DNA of 64,000 nucleotides from Cordia subcordata (taxonomy: Eukaryota > Streptophyta > Magnoliopsida > Boraginales > Cordiaceae), in NCBI GenBank assembly GCA_028554755.1, contig JAPTOF010000002.1:7799001-7863000 (forward strand), read 5' to 3'. The position numbers were made by a program, and so were the translations under genes. Under the pieces are notes generated by a model. That model did no database searches and had not been told where the DNA came from. It saw only the letters and a program-made list of their open reading frames with translations. The first letter of the stretch is position 1. Each line of letters begins with the position of its first letter. Of this stretch, positions 25,276 to 37,637 are shown piece by piece.

Positions 25276-26358
25276 TATTTGCGTATAGCAGGAACTTTTT
25301 ACACCGAGCTGATTTTTTGGTTGAAACCTTTCAGCGTTAGAAAGCAGCAGGGGATTAGGGCTGCTTTGGGAGGAGTTTTAGAATTGCCTGTGTTTTATTT
25401 TATAGCTTTTCTGTTAAGATGCTTTATCCGTTAATTCTTGTTTTTGCTTGTTGCTTATGAATGACCAGACTTGAAGATTACATCTCACACTTTTTTGGAT
25501 GCCAAATTAAAACATCAACCTAAGTAATGTTTGAACATCTCCATTGTACATCTAACATACTTTTGAAAAAGAGAGAAAAAAGAAAAAGAAGAAAATTCTT
25601 GCGGAGTTTACATGCTAACATATCATAGTATCATTTGGTCATTGAATGAAGTAACTTTCATTAGACTTTACTACAGACAAATATAGAATTATAATCTTTT
25701 CATATTATAATGCTCATTCCGATTTATTATTTTGACAATTTTATAACTACATAAATAACTGATCACTTTATTAAATCTTTTTCGTAACATGATAAATATA
25801 TCTAATGCAAGGAAGAAATGCAACATTCTTTATGAAAGTATTGCGTTCTAATGATTGCACACACACAAAAAAGTTATATTTGACTAGTAAATGGATCTTT
25901 AGAGTATAAAAGTTTACTTTACGAAGAGGAGCCCGGGAGAAAGATAAAGGTCGATAAGAGTGGACTGTGTGTCTTATACTTCTTTTCTAGTACAAATAGG
26001 GTAAGCCAACAAATCTTGAATCCACTAGTTGTTGGAATTGGATTCCGAGGTGTACGTGCTGACACGACAAAAGTCAAACCAAATTGAATCCATCCAAGCT
26101 AGCATTATCTCTCTCTATGAGATTGACTATATAATGCTAACGATACACTCATCTCTATTTAGAATCTCTTCGTGTGTCCATCGTCCTTAATTTGTTCGAT
26201 ATACTGCTTTCAATTATTTAGAAAAATATCACATTGACCAATATTTAATTCTAAAATGTACCTAAATATAACCAAAAAGAATATACATGACATCAGTGTG
26301 GACCCTGCAAAGATTGAACCCCAAACTTCCATTTCTTATTGAGACAAACTCGTATTCT
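25276..26358. other. Intergenic, SAUR and OPCL1-A convergent 3' flanks
   Basis: No gene is recognised. SAUR (+) and OPCL1 copy A (-) point toward each other here, so the interval holds both 3' UTRs and AT-rich spacer. Confidence 0.55.
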
Positions 26359-29300
26359 TTAGATCTTGGAGGTTGCAAGTTTTATAAGATCCTTCCTCAG
26401 AATCTTGCCTGAAGGATTCTTCGGGATGGAATCTACGAACGCGACTCGTCGGATTCTCTTGTATGGAGCCACCTGCAGAGAACATATAAATGTCAATTTA
26501 GCAAGTTAGCAACAAGACCTAATGGTTGCATGCACACAACAAAGTTAAATTTGACTGGTAAATCTTTCTCGAACATGATGAATATGTCGAATGTCTTTGT
26601 GAAAGTATCGCACTTTAATGATTGCGCGAATTACCCAAAAGAAAAGAAGTTATATTCGACTAGTAAATGCACGGTACTATGCACGCTGAGCAAATAGAAA
26701 TTTTGTGATTTCACCTGTTGAGCAATGAAGTCCATTATTGCACTCTCTGATAAAGCACTTCCAGGTTTCCGGACTATGTATGCCATGGGAAATTGTCCAA
26801 CATCCTTATCTGGGAACCTGGAATACAATCAAATTCGAAATATTTAATTTCAACGCCTGAAATCAATTTTTTAGAGAAGGATTTCATATGGTGGCCAGAC
26901 GGAACACTCTGCCTGCCTTTCGATTATGTTCTGGCAGCCGGATAAAAAGAACTTTTTTCATTTTCTGTTGCTACATTTAGAGAGAAACCTTCGTGAATTA
27001 TAGACCGCATAAAAGAATATTTTTTATTCTTTTTTGCTGCACTTAGGGAGAAACTTTTGTGAATGATGGAATAATCACGTCACTTAAAAGAGTTTAAACT
27101 CACAGAGAGAATAATGGTGCATTTGTTTTATTAACTGTGAATCTTAAGAGAACATGAAGTGATTGATACTCACGGAATAACTGCAGCATCAACCACGTCT
27201 GGATGGGTAAGCAATAGAGACTCCAATTCTGCTGGGGGTACCTAAAAGATCATGCACCTACAGATTAGTGTATCCATATAACGGACTCGTGTAAGGATTT
27301 CTCTTACGAAATTCATAAACCGCATGTTAACATTTCACTGAACGAAAACTTAGGCGCGAAGAGGAAGAGTACTACAAATTTATGAACTGAACAACGTTTT
27401 CTTTACCTGATAACCCTTGTATTTTATCAGCTCCTTCAACCTATCCACCACGAAAATAAACCCGTCTTCATCAATGTAGCAGAGATCTCCAGTTTTCAAC
27501 CATCCATCTGAAGTCAGAGTTGACGCAGTTGCTTCTTCATTACTGAAATAACCTACAGTCCGGAAATTGCATTGCAAGTTTTATGCTCCGATTCAAGGAG
27601 ATGTAACCGATAATAATGTATGCCTAAATGAGTTTCTGAAGCATGCGTGCAAAGGAAATATGTTAGCGAGTGCAAAAGCTTCAAAGAAACAAACTGTTTT
27701 CATTAAACCCTGGACAAGAATTTCCATCGAGATCAATATGTATCTAATGAGAATATGATTCAGCAATGAGGGATGTGTCTCAATACTCGAATGGTTACCA
27801 AAAATTTAGTCGAAATAATGATCAATCTAATGTTTTGAACACCTGGTGTCACCAGTCCAGCAATGAGTGGGACAACTAGATCCTACTTTTCAGCAAGATC
27901 ACTAGTAGAAAGCTAACAACTAACCAACTGATGGAGACTAGAGATTCTTGAGGGCTTCAATTTTCTCTATTCGGTTTTTGCCAGGTTTTACCAATGCAAA
28001 AAGAAAGAAATAGCTTTGACTTCAGGAAAATGCCCCCTCGATATCCCTGTCGAGAGATTGAAAATCGTACTTATTATATTTTTAAGCATCAAGGAGAATG
28101 AGTCTTCTTAGGTTGTCAAGTAATCTCACACCCCTGCAAAAGTGGCTATATTGCTAAGAATCAAGCTTCGTTTAGATTGACTTTTTTCGAGAGTACTTTT
28201 TTAACAATACTTTACAAAAGTGCTTTTTTGAGAAGTTAAAAATTCTGGTTTCTGAATAAAGCTATAGTTTGAGCTTCTTTAAGAATTTTAACTTTTTTGA
28301 AAGCCAAGCCAAGTCATCACAAAAAGAATGGAAAAAGCTAATCCAAACAAGCCTTCGATATATGGTCACCTTTTAAGTGATCGAGCTGCACGTATCATTT
28401 TCAGGAATGGTAAGAAATAGTTTCATTCCTAAAAATGCAAGTAGTTGTACTGCAGAGGATAAGTATTAAATGTTGCAACAAGCTAGTCTAACTAACTGAA
28501 AATGTATCAATGCTTTGTTGTGGTTAACCTTCTGCTGGCACTGTCAGATAAAAATTATAATGCAAGTAACATACGATCAAACTAATAACTTATGTTAACT
28601 ATTTTGGGTCAATTGATTTTACGTAAATAGTTATTTGTTCGTTATACCTATAACACTAGTGTTGCTTACAGGCCTAAGTTTCGCTCGGAACATGAGAAAA
28701 TGTTAATTAGAACAGCTACTTGCACATGCAACAGTAAAGCATGGTACGGGACAAAAAAACTATATCATTGTACGATAAAAACCCCTGTTCCTACACAAAT
28801 TTCATATCTTCATGTTTTCAACCCAAAATAGTCAACTATAGATTGTGAAAAACATGCATCCAATTTCCTATCCCAAATCTCACCCCCACCCAAAGAAATA
28901 AAAAATCCCATTCCAATAAAATACTGACATGGTAGATCCAAGTAGAAGATATTCTCTGACAAAAAGTTAGAAAAAACCAACGTGGTCCAACACGAGTCCA
29001 CTACAACTCCATTATTGAAAAAGTCTATCATTACACAAATCTAAAGTCTAACAGTAGCTTTCTACATTGCATTAACTAATCATGGTACTTAATTTGCTAT
29101 ATCATCCAATCATATACACTACAAGAAATCAAGCTTGTGATAAACATATTCTAACTCTCAAGTACATTTAAAAGTATAATAATTAACTAGCTAAATTTAG
29201 TCCAAACATAAAAATTTTCCAAATAATTAAAAATTGATATTAAATTGAAAAATATAATTAATGTTTGTTACATCTATAAGCATCGCTAATTTTTGTTATA

Positions 29301-31215
29301 TTTGGAAGTGTAGCTAATTTAGACGCGCATAAAGTGAAATTCAAACTTTATTACGCTTTGAGATATAACAAATGTATTTTTTTAAAATTTATATTGGTTA
29401 CAATTTCAAGTATAATTTTTTTTTTGTTATTTTAAAAAAAATTAAACATAGATATTCCAAACATCATTGTTACTATTAAAAAACGTAACACATATTTTAT
29501 TACATTTAAAATCACAACTAAAATAAAGTTTACCATTTTACTGCCCTATACTTATTCACTTATTAATATATAACTCGTGAAAATCCGAATTCAATTTCTC
29601 ATTTTGCTAAGTTTTCTTATAATTATTATCAAATTTATATAATCGATCTATAAAATCGACCCCACCAAATAAGACAAACGATAAACCTTATCATGAACAC
29701 CAAATCTAAGAGAAAAAAAAAATGAAACACACTCACCTTTCATAATCGTGGGCCCAGTGAGCCAAAGCTCACCAGTCTCGTTGACTCCCAAAGCCTTCCC
29801 GCTCTCAGGCTCCACGATCTTCGCTTCCATGCTCGGCGACAACATCCCGGCCGTGCCGTACCGCCGGCTCTCCTCCAGCGAGTCCGTCGAAGCTCCGATC
29901 CCCGTTGACTCAGTCAACCCGTAGCCTTGCAAGATCTTCACGTTCGGATACGTCTCCACAAAACCTTCAATCACCTCCTTACTCAGCGGAGCTCCGCCGC
30001 TCAACACGCTCCCTAAGCTACTCAGATCGTACTTCTTCTTTATCGCCTCCGCGTGGTTGACTAGCGCCACCAGTATCGGCGGCACTAGTGGTAGATAACT
30101 AGCTGAGTGCTTTTGTATGGCGAGCAACATTTCGTCCATTTCGAATTTTGATAACACCACGACCGTTGATCCTGCCGCTAGGATTCCGGTGGCGAACGCT
30201 GCTAAGCCGTAGATGTGAAACATTGGGACGGTGCAGATGAATCTGTGCTCGCCTTCGTCTAGCTTGAACCTACCCACGACGGTTTGCACCATCGCGATGA
30301 GGTTTTTGTGCGATGACACGACTCCTTTGCTTGGTCCTGTCGTGCCTGAAGATAGAAGTGAACACGGGTTGGTTAAACCAATTAAATTAATTAAAAATTT
30401 TGAATTGATTTAGTTATTTTATATGATTAAAGATCAACTGATCAGCCTAAAATGAAAAATAACTGGTTAGTATAAAATGAAAACTAACTGATTCATTTTG
30501 GTTTGAAATAGTATATAAATCAAATCAAACCAATTCAAGCTCCGCACAAAAAAAAAAAAAAAAAATTCAAACCATATACGCCCCCACCTGATGAGTAGAG
30601 CAGCGTTGCAGTGTCATCTTGTGTGAGGCGCTCTTTGACTCTGCGCTGACTTGGTGGCTTCTTCATCATTTCTTGTAATGTTGTGACGATTTTAATGTTT
30701 CTTTTTGGGGTTTGATGAGTTGGGTTTGTGAGATCGTCGATGAGGATGATGGGGAGGTTGGAGGAAGCGAGCTTGGGGAGGAGTGCGGGGATGGTGAAAG
30801 CGAAAACGGGTTTCGAATCGGCGACTTGTTTCGCGATTTCTGACGGGGTGTTGAGTGGGTTGGTGGTGGTGATGATGGCGCCGAGGGACATCACGGAGAG
30901 GCAAACGACTGGAAAGAAGATGGAGTTCGGGGAGAGCAGGAGGATGACGTGGCCTTTCCGGACACCCATGTCGGAGAGACACGTGGCGACGGCGTCGACG
31001 GCTCGCCAGACGTCGGAGAAGGTGAAGTGGTGGCCGGTGGAAGCGTCGATGAATGCGATCTTGCCATGGTGGGGGCGGGCAGAGATGAAGGTGGTGACGT
31101 CGACGGCGTCGTTGGAGGGTAATGATATCGGCCGGCGTTTGCTGTAGAAAGTGGAGTTCGATTTGCAGAAGCCGCTTCGTGGGTCGATGATGAGCTCATT
31201 GCTAACGTGCGCCAT
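26359..31215 (-). CDS. OPCL1: OPCL1-type 4-coumarate:CoA ligase-like enzyme, copy A
   Basis: Acyl-activating enzyme that adenylates a carboxylic acid and forms its CoA thioester. Six exons, read down the minus strand: 30588-31215, 29737-30345, 27407-27552, 27174-27241, 26715-26817, 26359-26472; 555 aa, one open frame. Seen: N-terminus [20 protein letters not shown], diagnostic of the Arabidopsis OPCL1 (At1g20510) branch; AMP-binding loop [11 protein letters not shown] about 206-217; GYGLTES 350-356; [12 protein letters not shown]; and the catalytic A10 region [13 protein letters not shown] with Lys541. OPCL1 activates OPC-8:0 for jasmonate beta-oxidation in peroxisomes. The C-terminus is SKI, a weaker variant of the peroxisomal SKL found in copies B and C. 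A private 242-bp intron splits the AMP-binding loop, absent from B and C. The next intron is 2.2 kb. Substrate is inferred; related clades use other acids. Confidence 0.9.
29117..29128 (+). mobile_element. CACTA-type transposon terminus in intron of copy A
   Basis: The string cactacaagaaa is the hallmark terminal repeat of plant CACTA (En/Spm) elements. I find no matching inverted terminus nearby, so this is at most one surviving end or a chance match in the 2.2-kb intron 27553-29736. The rest of the intron shows nothing else recognisable. Confidence 0.4.
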
Positions 31216-31705
31216 TGAGAGCGTGTTGATTTTAAGCTTTTCTTTACTGAGAGAGTGTGCGTGGATACATGGATTACGCAGTGTGTGCGTGGATGGATAC
31301 GTAACTTATAAGCGCTTTTCTGGAGAAGTGTTTTGGACAAAAGTCAAGCTGTTCACTGGAAAAAACACTTGTTCGTAAATTTGTGATTGGTGGACTGCAC
31401 AGTCCACTACACAAAAGGCTGCTATCTTTTTTTTTTTTTTTTTTTTTTAAATTTTAATTATTTTTGGGGTTTCAATTCGTTTCTTATGTCTATAAAGTTA
31501 TTTTACATCGGTCTTCTTGGTTCAAGGTTTAGATGGTTTTGATATTTAAAAACTCGTTTCATAAGTTTAGAAGTTAAAATTATGAGTAGTGTGTTAAAAT
31601 TCTTTTAAGTAAAATTCAAAATTAAAAAAGTTAAAAAAGGAGAAATTTTAAATTGGTGCTTTTTGAATGGCTTCCATTTTCCTTTTGTCATTACATAATC
31701 ATTCT

Positions 31706-32370
31706 AAGAGGGTGTTTGGGACTTGAGAGTGTTTGTCAGTAGAAAAATAAAATATGCAAGCAAAAAGATCGTCATCTCTTATTATTATTGTTTTAAAACA
31801 CTTATACGCAATAAGAATTGATCAAATAAAAAAATATTTATACCTTTTTAAAACACAAGAAAATTACAACATTATTAATAAAATATTCTTTTTAGTTATT
31901 TTAACAAACAACATTATTTATAAATACATATTTATCAAATGTGTTAACAGTTTATAAGCACATTATATTCAAACATTTCTTTGCTTATTTGACATTTGTT
32001 TATAAGCATTAAGAGGGTGTTTGGGAGTGCTTATAAGCTGGTTAAACATACTTATAAGTAGAAAAATAAATTTACGTGTTTGGAAAATTCTACTTATAAA
32101 CAAATAAAGTTGGTTTATAAGCCAAAAAAAAAAAAAAACCATCACTCCTCTTTCTTTGGTTATTTATAAGTAATGAGAGTTGACCAAATAAAATTACATT
32201 TATATCCCTAAAAAATACAAAAATAACTACTCCTCAATTAATTACAGATTCTTGTTGGACATTTTAATAAATTTTGTTGCTTGTAAGCATATATTAATCA
32301 AACATGTCAATAGTTTATAAAGACATTTTATCGAAACATTTGTCTACTTATTTATTATTTGCTTATAAGC
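31706..32370. repeat. Two head-to-tail copies of a MITE-like element
   Basis: Two diverged copies, about 31706-32009 and 32010-32370. Each opens aagagggtgtttggga and closes with a gcttataagcat-like string; shared inner landmarks include cagtagaaaaataaa / taagtagaaaaataaa and atcaaa-tgt-aacagtttataa. The cttataagc / gtttgg signature is typical of hAT-like MITEs of plants. A relative lies at 34151-34528. Confidence 0.5.
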
Positions 32371-33046
32371 ATCAATTATTTTAAACATAAAAAATTACTT
32401 ACAAGTATCAATTGTTTTTAAGTAGTTTAAAAGAAAAAAAAGCAAAGCCAAACCGATTCTCAAGTTGGTCTAATTGGTCTAACTTTTAGATATTAAATAT
32501 CCTTTATAAATTTAAAAATTTTAACAGTTCTTAAAGAAAAGTTAAAACTAAAAAAGTCAAAAAATAAAAAATTTTGGATTGGAGTTTCTGACGAAAGGCT
32601 TTTTATGAAATTATTTACATCAGACGTGATTTTTTTCCTTTTTTTTTTTTGTAAGTCCTTCATATTTTGAAGATCTTAATATTGTTTTCAAAATAATTAA
32701 AAATTCAATCATTGAAAAATAAAATGAAGCATAGTATAACAACTTCTGTTTGAAGACACTTGTAACTAAATTTTTATTACTAAAAGCTTAATAACCTAAT
32801 AGTTAACGTTCTAATGTTTGGCCAAATAGGTCTAAATGTTTGGCCAAATAGGTCTAAGCTCCATAATTTAAAGTCAAATAAGTGCTGCTCTTCTCTTGGC
32901 TTTTACGTGTGCTCTTCGTGCAATTAGTGCACGTGATTGTTTCTTGACAAAAAAAAAAAAAAAAAGAAGTAAGTGTGATGGTTTTCTTTTTTATATACAA
33001 TTGTTGCAATTATGAGTTGCTTTGGTTTTTCGTGCAAAAAATCAGA

Positions 33047-33102
<56 letters not shown>
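33047..33102. repeat. (TAA)n microsatellite
   Basis: About 18 uninterrupted TAA units, upstream of OPCL1 copy A. Confidence 0.95.
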
Positions 33103-33103
<1 letters not shown>

Positions 33104-34150
33104 GTGATGTGCATGTGAAGGTCGGTCTGAATGGGAAACCACGTGGGGGATTTTTTCTTTTTTGGTCGGTCACGCGAAAACGTTTTTCTTATTTTGTTTT
33201 CTTTTTTCCTTGCTCTCAAATTTCGAGAAGGGATTGAAATAAAATTTATTATTTTAGTGGGGGCTATTTTGGTAAACGTCAAACTGAAAATAAATGTCTC
33301 AAGATTCTTGACATTTCATTTTTGTTCCTAATATCATATTCTCGGCATTTTCTTTGGGTTTTTAACGTTGGAAAAGAGGCTTGGTGTTTCAACAAAGAGA
33401 AACGAAACACAGGGTGTGAAGCTTGGCTAAGCTTACTTTCATTACACGCGAGAAAGGGTTTATTCGTTTAAGTGTGCGACAGTCTCATTTTCGTACGGTT
33501 CATGGAATGAACTTTAGGGCGTGACAATATGTGTGTATAAATATAACATGGCAACGTATTTAAATATTATCGTCCAATCCCATTAGATATATGATAACAA
33601 TTTATTTTTGATTCATGAAAATATTTTAATTTACCACCGTTAGATATATCTAATGTTAATTCAGTAATTAGATATATCTAACACTACAAGTTATGGAAAG
33701 AATTCAAACTCTCAAGTTAAGGGGCTCTTAAAATATAATCAATTACTCAGAAATTTGTGAAGTCATGAGAATTGGTCAAATAGATTCATGTTTCTTCAAG
33801 CTTGAGTCCGTGAGCCCACTTAAATCGATATCAATTTCAAATAAGTTAAGTGCAATATGAACTTGTTCCTAATTATGAAACCCAATCCAAATAGTGAGTT
33901 AAGTCGACCTTTTTTTTTAATTTTAAAATTTGGCCTCAATTATATTAAAAAAAAAAGAGAAAAAAAAAGAAAAAGCAAAGAAGCAATGTCCAAGTTCCAC
34001 AAAACACACACTTGGTAAAGTCGATTTTATTTTTTGGGCAAATGAGTAAGTTCCAATTATCCAAAGAATTTTGTAGCAAAAGAGAGATTCTACTCCTAAA
34101 AGACCAATGGGCTCGGAAGAAAATAAAACAAAATTTCTTGTCCACATGAA

Positions 34151-34528
34151 GAGCCCGTTTGAGTTTACTTGATATTTTAAGCTATTCATAAACAATAGGT
34201 GCTTATAATAAGCAAGTATATGGTTGTTTGCGCAAAAATATGTTTATAAATTATTGACTTGTTTAGTAAATAGATACTTATAAGTAGTAATATTTGTTAA
34301 AATGAAGAAAAAGAGCCTTTTATTAATAGATGTCGTACTTTGCTTATATTTTATAAGGGTTAGGGAAATTTTTTAATTGGTCAAATTTGGTTGTTTATAG
34401 GCACGTAGATAAAAAGTAAAGATGTTGCTCTTTTCTTTCTTTAATTAAGAATTTACTAAATATGTAATTTTTATTTATTTTTCTTATAAGCAAGTTTAAC
34501 TAGCTTATAAGCAAAGTCAAACACCTCT
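34151..34528. repeat. hAT-like MITE
   Basis: The ends are imperfect inverted repeats (agcccgtttgagtttact on the left; agaggtgtttgactttgc read inward from the right), followed on both sides by cttataagc motifs. No clean 8-bp target duplication is seen. Confidence 0.45.
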
Positions 34529-35619
34529 AAGATATATCGTTCAACCCTTGGACCAGAGAGAGATCCAAAACAAGAAAATCAATAATCAAATGAAAACACC
34601 AAGAAATCAAAGGTAGGAGAATGCCAATCTAGGGGATATAAGGTATCCCGGTAAAAAAATCAATAATAAAATTCCCAAATTGACTTTTTTTTCTCCCCGA
34701 ATTTGCAACTTTTTTTTTTTTAATTCAAATTCAAATACTTGTTACAAAAAGAAGATACTTTTTAAGGAAAAAAAATTATTTCCATTAGAAAGCCCAATCC
34801 AAGCATGTTTTTAGTAGCACTAAGAACGAAACTTATATCATGTACCTGCAAGTATATAATGTAAAGTGCATCGCTGAATAAATAATTATAAGTCTTGGAC
34901 AAGCGATTATGGGTACTAAGCGAGCGATTCTTTGGACAACGATTGTGAAATCGTATAAGCGATTCTTGAAAAATAGTTGTAAGTCTGACATAACAATATA
35001 TACAACTTGTATGGTGTACCTGGTGCAGTATATAATTTGCATGCTAAGAGGCAGCAACTGTTCTTCTTTCTCCCTCCATCTCTCTCTGTTTCCTTTTTTT
35101 TTGGGTCTTTTGTCTTTGTCCCCCCTTCTTTAGGGGAGGCAAAAGCCAGTTAATTGGAGATCATCCTAGGAGACGACATAACACTGAAATCATTTTCGAG
35201 CAACTCTCTCAATAATTCAGGGGAGTTCTTTAAACCAATGCACGTTCAAAAGACGGTTGATTCCATAACTTGTCCTTTGGGCCCTGGTTCAGAATAATTT
35301 TGTGTTGTTTAGTAGTTTCTATTATAAGGGTGTCGAAACCTGAATTGAGTGTTATTTTATGTTAATTTATACATGATGACATTAATTGTCTTATTGATGG
35401 TTAATTGTTAATTTGTTATCAAGTTTAAATTTGAAAATTATTTATGTAGTGTATATGTTTAGGACTAGCTAATCAAATATATCACGTCATAGCCGAACAC
35501 ATTACGTAGAAATCAGTAACAATCATTATGTTTATTTGTATATATAAATATATAATTTTATAGTCAAGGTGGGTGTGCTTGAAGATTTGCTTAAATGCTA
35601 CCATTTCTCGTTCGTTTTT

Positions 35620-36080
35620 AGTTAAAATTTCATGACAGGGACTACATATACAGGTAAGCTTTTTGTGTATACATCGAGGACCAAGCATATAACTCTCGAC
35701 ATAAGAGAATTAAATTTTAAAAGATAATTAAGTAAAATCGAGAATTACTTGTGCAATTTGTCCTAATAATTAAGTAAATATCGAGAATCTTTAGTGCAAT
35801 TATTGCTTGGAAAAAGTCAAGCCCGCCTAACGTGTACCTCAATTTCAGCATGCTGCACAAAAATATATACTTTTTTTTTTTATTTTTTATGTTCAACATG
35901 TTTCATTTTTTATTTTTTGGATCATAAGCACCACATTTTTTGCTCGATAATATATACATACGTACACATATTTAGCGTGTGATCACATCAATCAATAATG
36001 TACTTATATAATAGTCCAAGGTGGATGTGGAATTCTACACAGACAACCAAGCTAAGTTATTTTTTTTTTCTTTTTGAAGG
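35620..36080. repeat. Segmental duplication, left copy (flank of the OPCL1 relic)
   Basis: Matches 44355-44806 in the same orientation with small indels. Landmarks are gtcaagcccgcc, aacgtgtac, tttcagcatgc, tgttcaacatgtttcatttt, tagtccaag/gag and cagacaaccaagctaagt. The match resumes after the Pack-MULE (37119 onward equals 44807 onward) and reaches the exon relic at 37638-37694. It shows that the 3' flank of an OPCL1 gene was copied. Confidence 0.85.
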
Positions 36081-36089
36081 TTTTTAGGT

Positions 36090-37118
36090 GAAATTTTTTT
36101 TTTATAAACGACACAATTTATAAAATTGTTCACGAAAATAGCCTTGTTTTGGAATAGATTTCAAATATAGTATTTTCAGCTTTTGAATTACCGAAAACGA
36201 TAATTGAAAAAACGTAACATCTTATTCTAACACGTTGTCAGGACACATCAAATTTTGACTTTTCAATCGCCAAATTTGGCTATTCAATCGCCGAACTCGA
36301 CTTTCGGCTATTCAATAGCCTAAGTCAGCTTTTTGCTTGCGTGTCTCATTAGATGGCAGTTGCACCTCCATGTTGTCCCCGCCACCATGAAACCATGACT
36401 TGGAAACCCTTTACCTCCTCACTTTAATCAGATCTGCGCATCATCATCAAGAAGACAGATTTCTACAAAAACCCATACTTCAGCGTGATATGTTTACTAA
36501 AATCCCATAAGTGACTATTAATGGATAAAGCAAAAAGCTAATCTCATGTACTAATCTTCCCGTTCCCAGTACAAGGCCATGTCAATTGTATGCTGAAGCT
36601 AGAGAGCCACTTTGCCTGTCCAGCATCAACGTAACCTTCATCTCCACTACACATAACCATGACCGCCTTTTGCCATACACTGATCTACAATCATGTTTCA
36701 GCCGCTACCTAGGTTTTTGGTTTGAAGTCATAGATGATGGCCTCCCTGAGAAACACCCGCGCAGTGTATTTGATTCATATGATTCGCTACTCGCAACCGA
36801 AAAATCATTGCTCAGGGATTTATTGAGCTTGAGAATGGACAACCGAGGGCCAGTGAATTGTATTATAGCAGATGGACTCTTAGGTTGTGCAGTTGAAGTT
36901 GCTGGAGACTAACATTTGACTTTTAAATAGCCGAATTCAGCTGTTCAAAAGTCGAAACTGACTCTGCCAATGGTACAATAATAAATGTAAAAATTTTGTT
37001 TAGTCAAAAGCCATTTTCAACTATTCAAAAGCCGAAAATGCTATATTTGAAATCCATTACAAAACAAGGCTATTTTTATGAACAATTTTATAAATTGTGT
37101 CATTTATAAAAAAATTCC
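36090..37118. mobile_element. Pack-MULE (Mutator-like element with captured gene fragment), 1,029 bp
   Basis: Long terminal inverted repeats of about 105 bp: the left end gaaatttttttt-ataaacga, then cacaatttataaaattgttc, then aatagccttgttttg; the right end inverted reads the same with few mismatches. A 9-bp target duplication flanks it: tttttaggt at 36081-36089 and tttttaagt at 37119-37127 (one mismatch). The sister locus near copy C has the empty site, gaagg then ctttcatgt then ctct (44802-44819). Sub-terminal regions repeat the motif ttcaatagccgaa. Long TIRs, 9-bp duplication and a host gene fragment inside define a Pack-MULE. It has no transposase, so it is non-autonomous. Confidence 0.9.
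36521..36912 (+). pseudogene. UDP-glycosyltransferase fragment captured inside the Pack-MULE
   Basis: N-terminal part of a UGT (UGT85/UGT709-like, such as 7-deoxyloganetic acid glucosyltransferases). The original start appears to be ATG at 36521 (MDKAKS), then an in-frame TAA at 36539. After that come HVLIFPFPVQGHVNCMLKL, a one-base deletion near 36590, and the shifted frame LCLSSINVTFISTTHNHDRL, EVIDDGLPEKHPRSV, CIIADGLLGCAVEVAG. Homology stops at 36908 where element sequence begins. No acceptor domain remainder or PSPG donor box is present, so no active enzyme can result. The family assignment is confident at UGT level, less so at subfamily level. No parent gene is in the window. Confidence 0.85.
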
Positions 37119-37254
37119 TTTTTAAGTCTCTTCGGCGGCTATTGGTGTGTGAACATGACATTAAAATCGGTTTTTTTATCGGGTTTAATATTAGATGAGA
37201 ATTTTTCCTAATTCATATTTTATTATAATTTTTTAACTTCTGATTCCAAACATT

Positions 37255-37334
37255 CATACATACATACATACATCCATACATACATACATATATATATATA
37301 TGTATGTATGTATGGATGTATGTATGTATGTATG
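37255..37334. repeat. 80-bp perfect palindrome
   Basis: Every base pairs across the centre at 37294/37295 with no spacer: arms of tacatacat-type repeats, an interrupting catccatac on the left mirrored by gtatggatg on the right, and an alternating TA core. It can form a cruciform or a 40-bp hairpin. Confidence 0.95.
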
Positions 37335-37637
37335 TATGTATGGACAAGAAACAAACCAGGATAATTGAAGAACATCATCGATAATTACTTGGAAACAATA
37401 TTGTATAGCCAATTCGCAAATTAAAAAGAACTGGAAGTCACATCAAATTTTTACAGTTTGTTTCAGCAGCCTATGAGCAACCTTAATTATAACAACAATA
37501 AGCATCAACCGAAGCATACTCGATGAGTTGTGCAAGGAAATCCCAGCTGCGGTATACGCCATAGCTTTATAATTAAGCTATTTTCTAAGAATTTACCCTT
37601 CTCTCAAACAACCAAATGAAACTACATATTGTAATTT

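Larger units (their letters stand above)
31216..36089. other. Divergent intergenic region between OPCL1 copies A and relic
   Basis: No gene is seen. Immediately upstream of copy A (minus orientation) are cttataagtt, a possible TATA box, and W-box-like TTGACT (about 31338-31344). Further out are MITE copies, a TAA microsatellite and AT-rich spacer. From about 35620 the sequence is paralogous to the 3' flank of copy C. Confidence 0.5.

Noticed and set aside
26271..26345. tRNA-derived SINE (B-box-like ggttcaatctttgc on the minus strand)
   Set aside because: No A-box at the right spacing and no tail or target duplication could be shown.
29117..29736. A complete CACTA transposon in the copy A intron
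   Set aside because: Only one terminus-like string is present; no inverted partner or transposase.
30728..31147. Long ORFs antisense to OPCL1 exon 1 (also at 38441-38797 and 48032-48274)
   Set aside because: They recur in each copy because the sense exon is GC-rich and conserved; they are shadows of the ligase frame.
36586..36912. A working UGT gene
   Set aside because: Only the N-terminal fragment exists, with a stop and a frameshift, inside transposon ends; the apparent start is a TTG.
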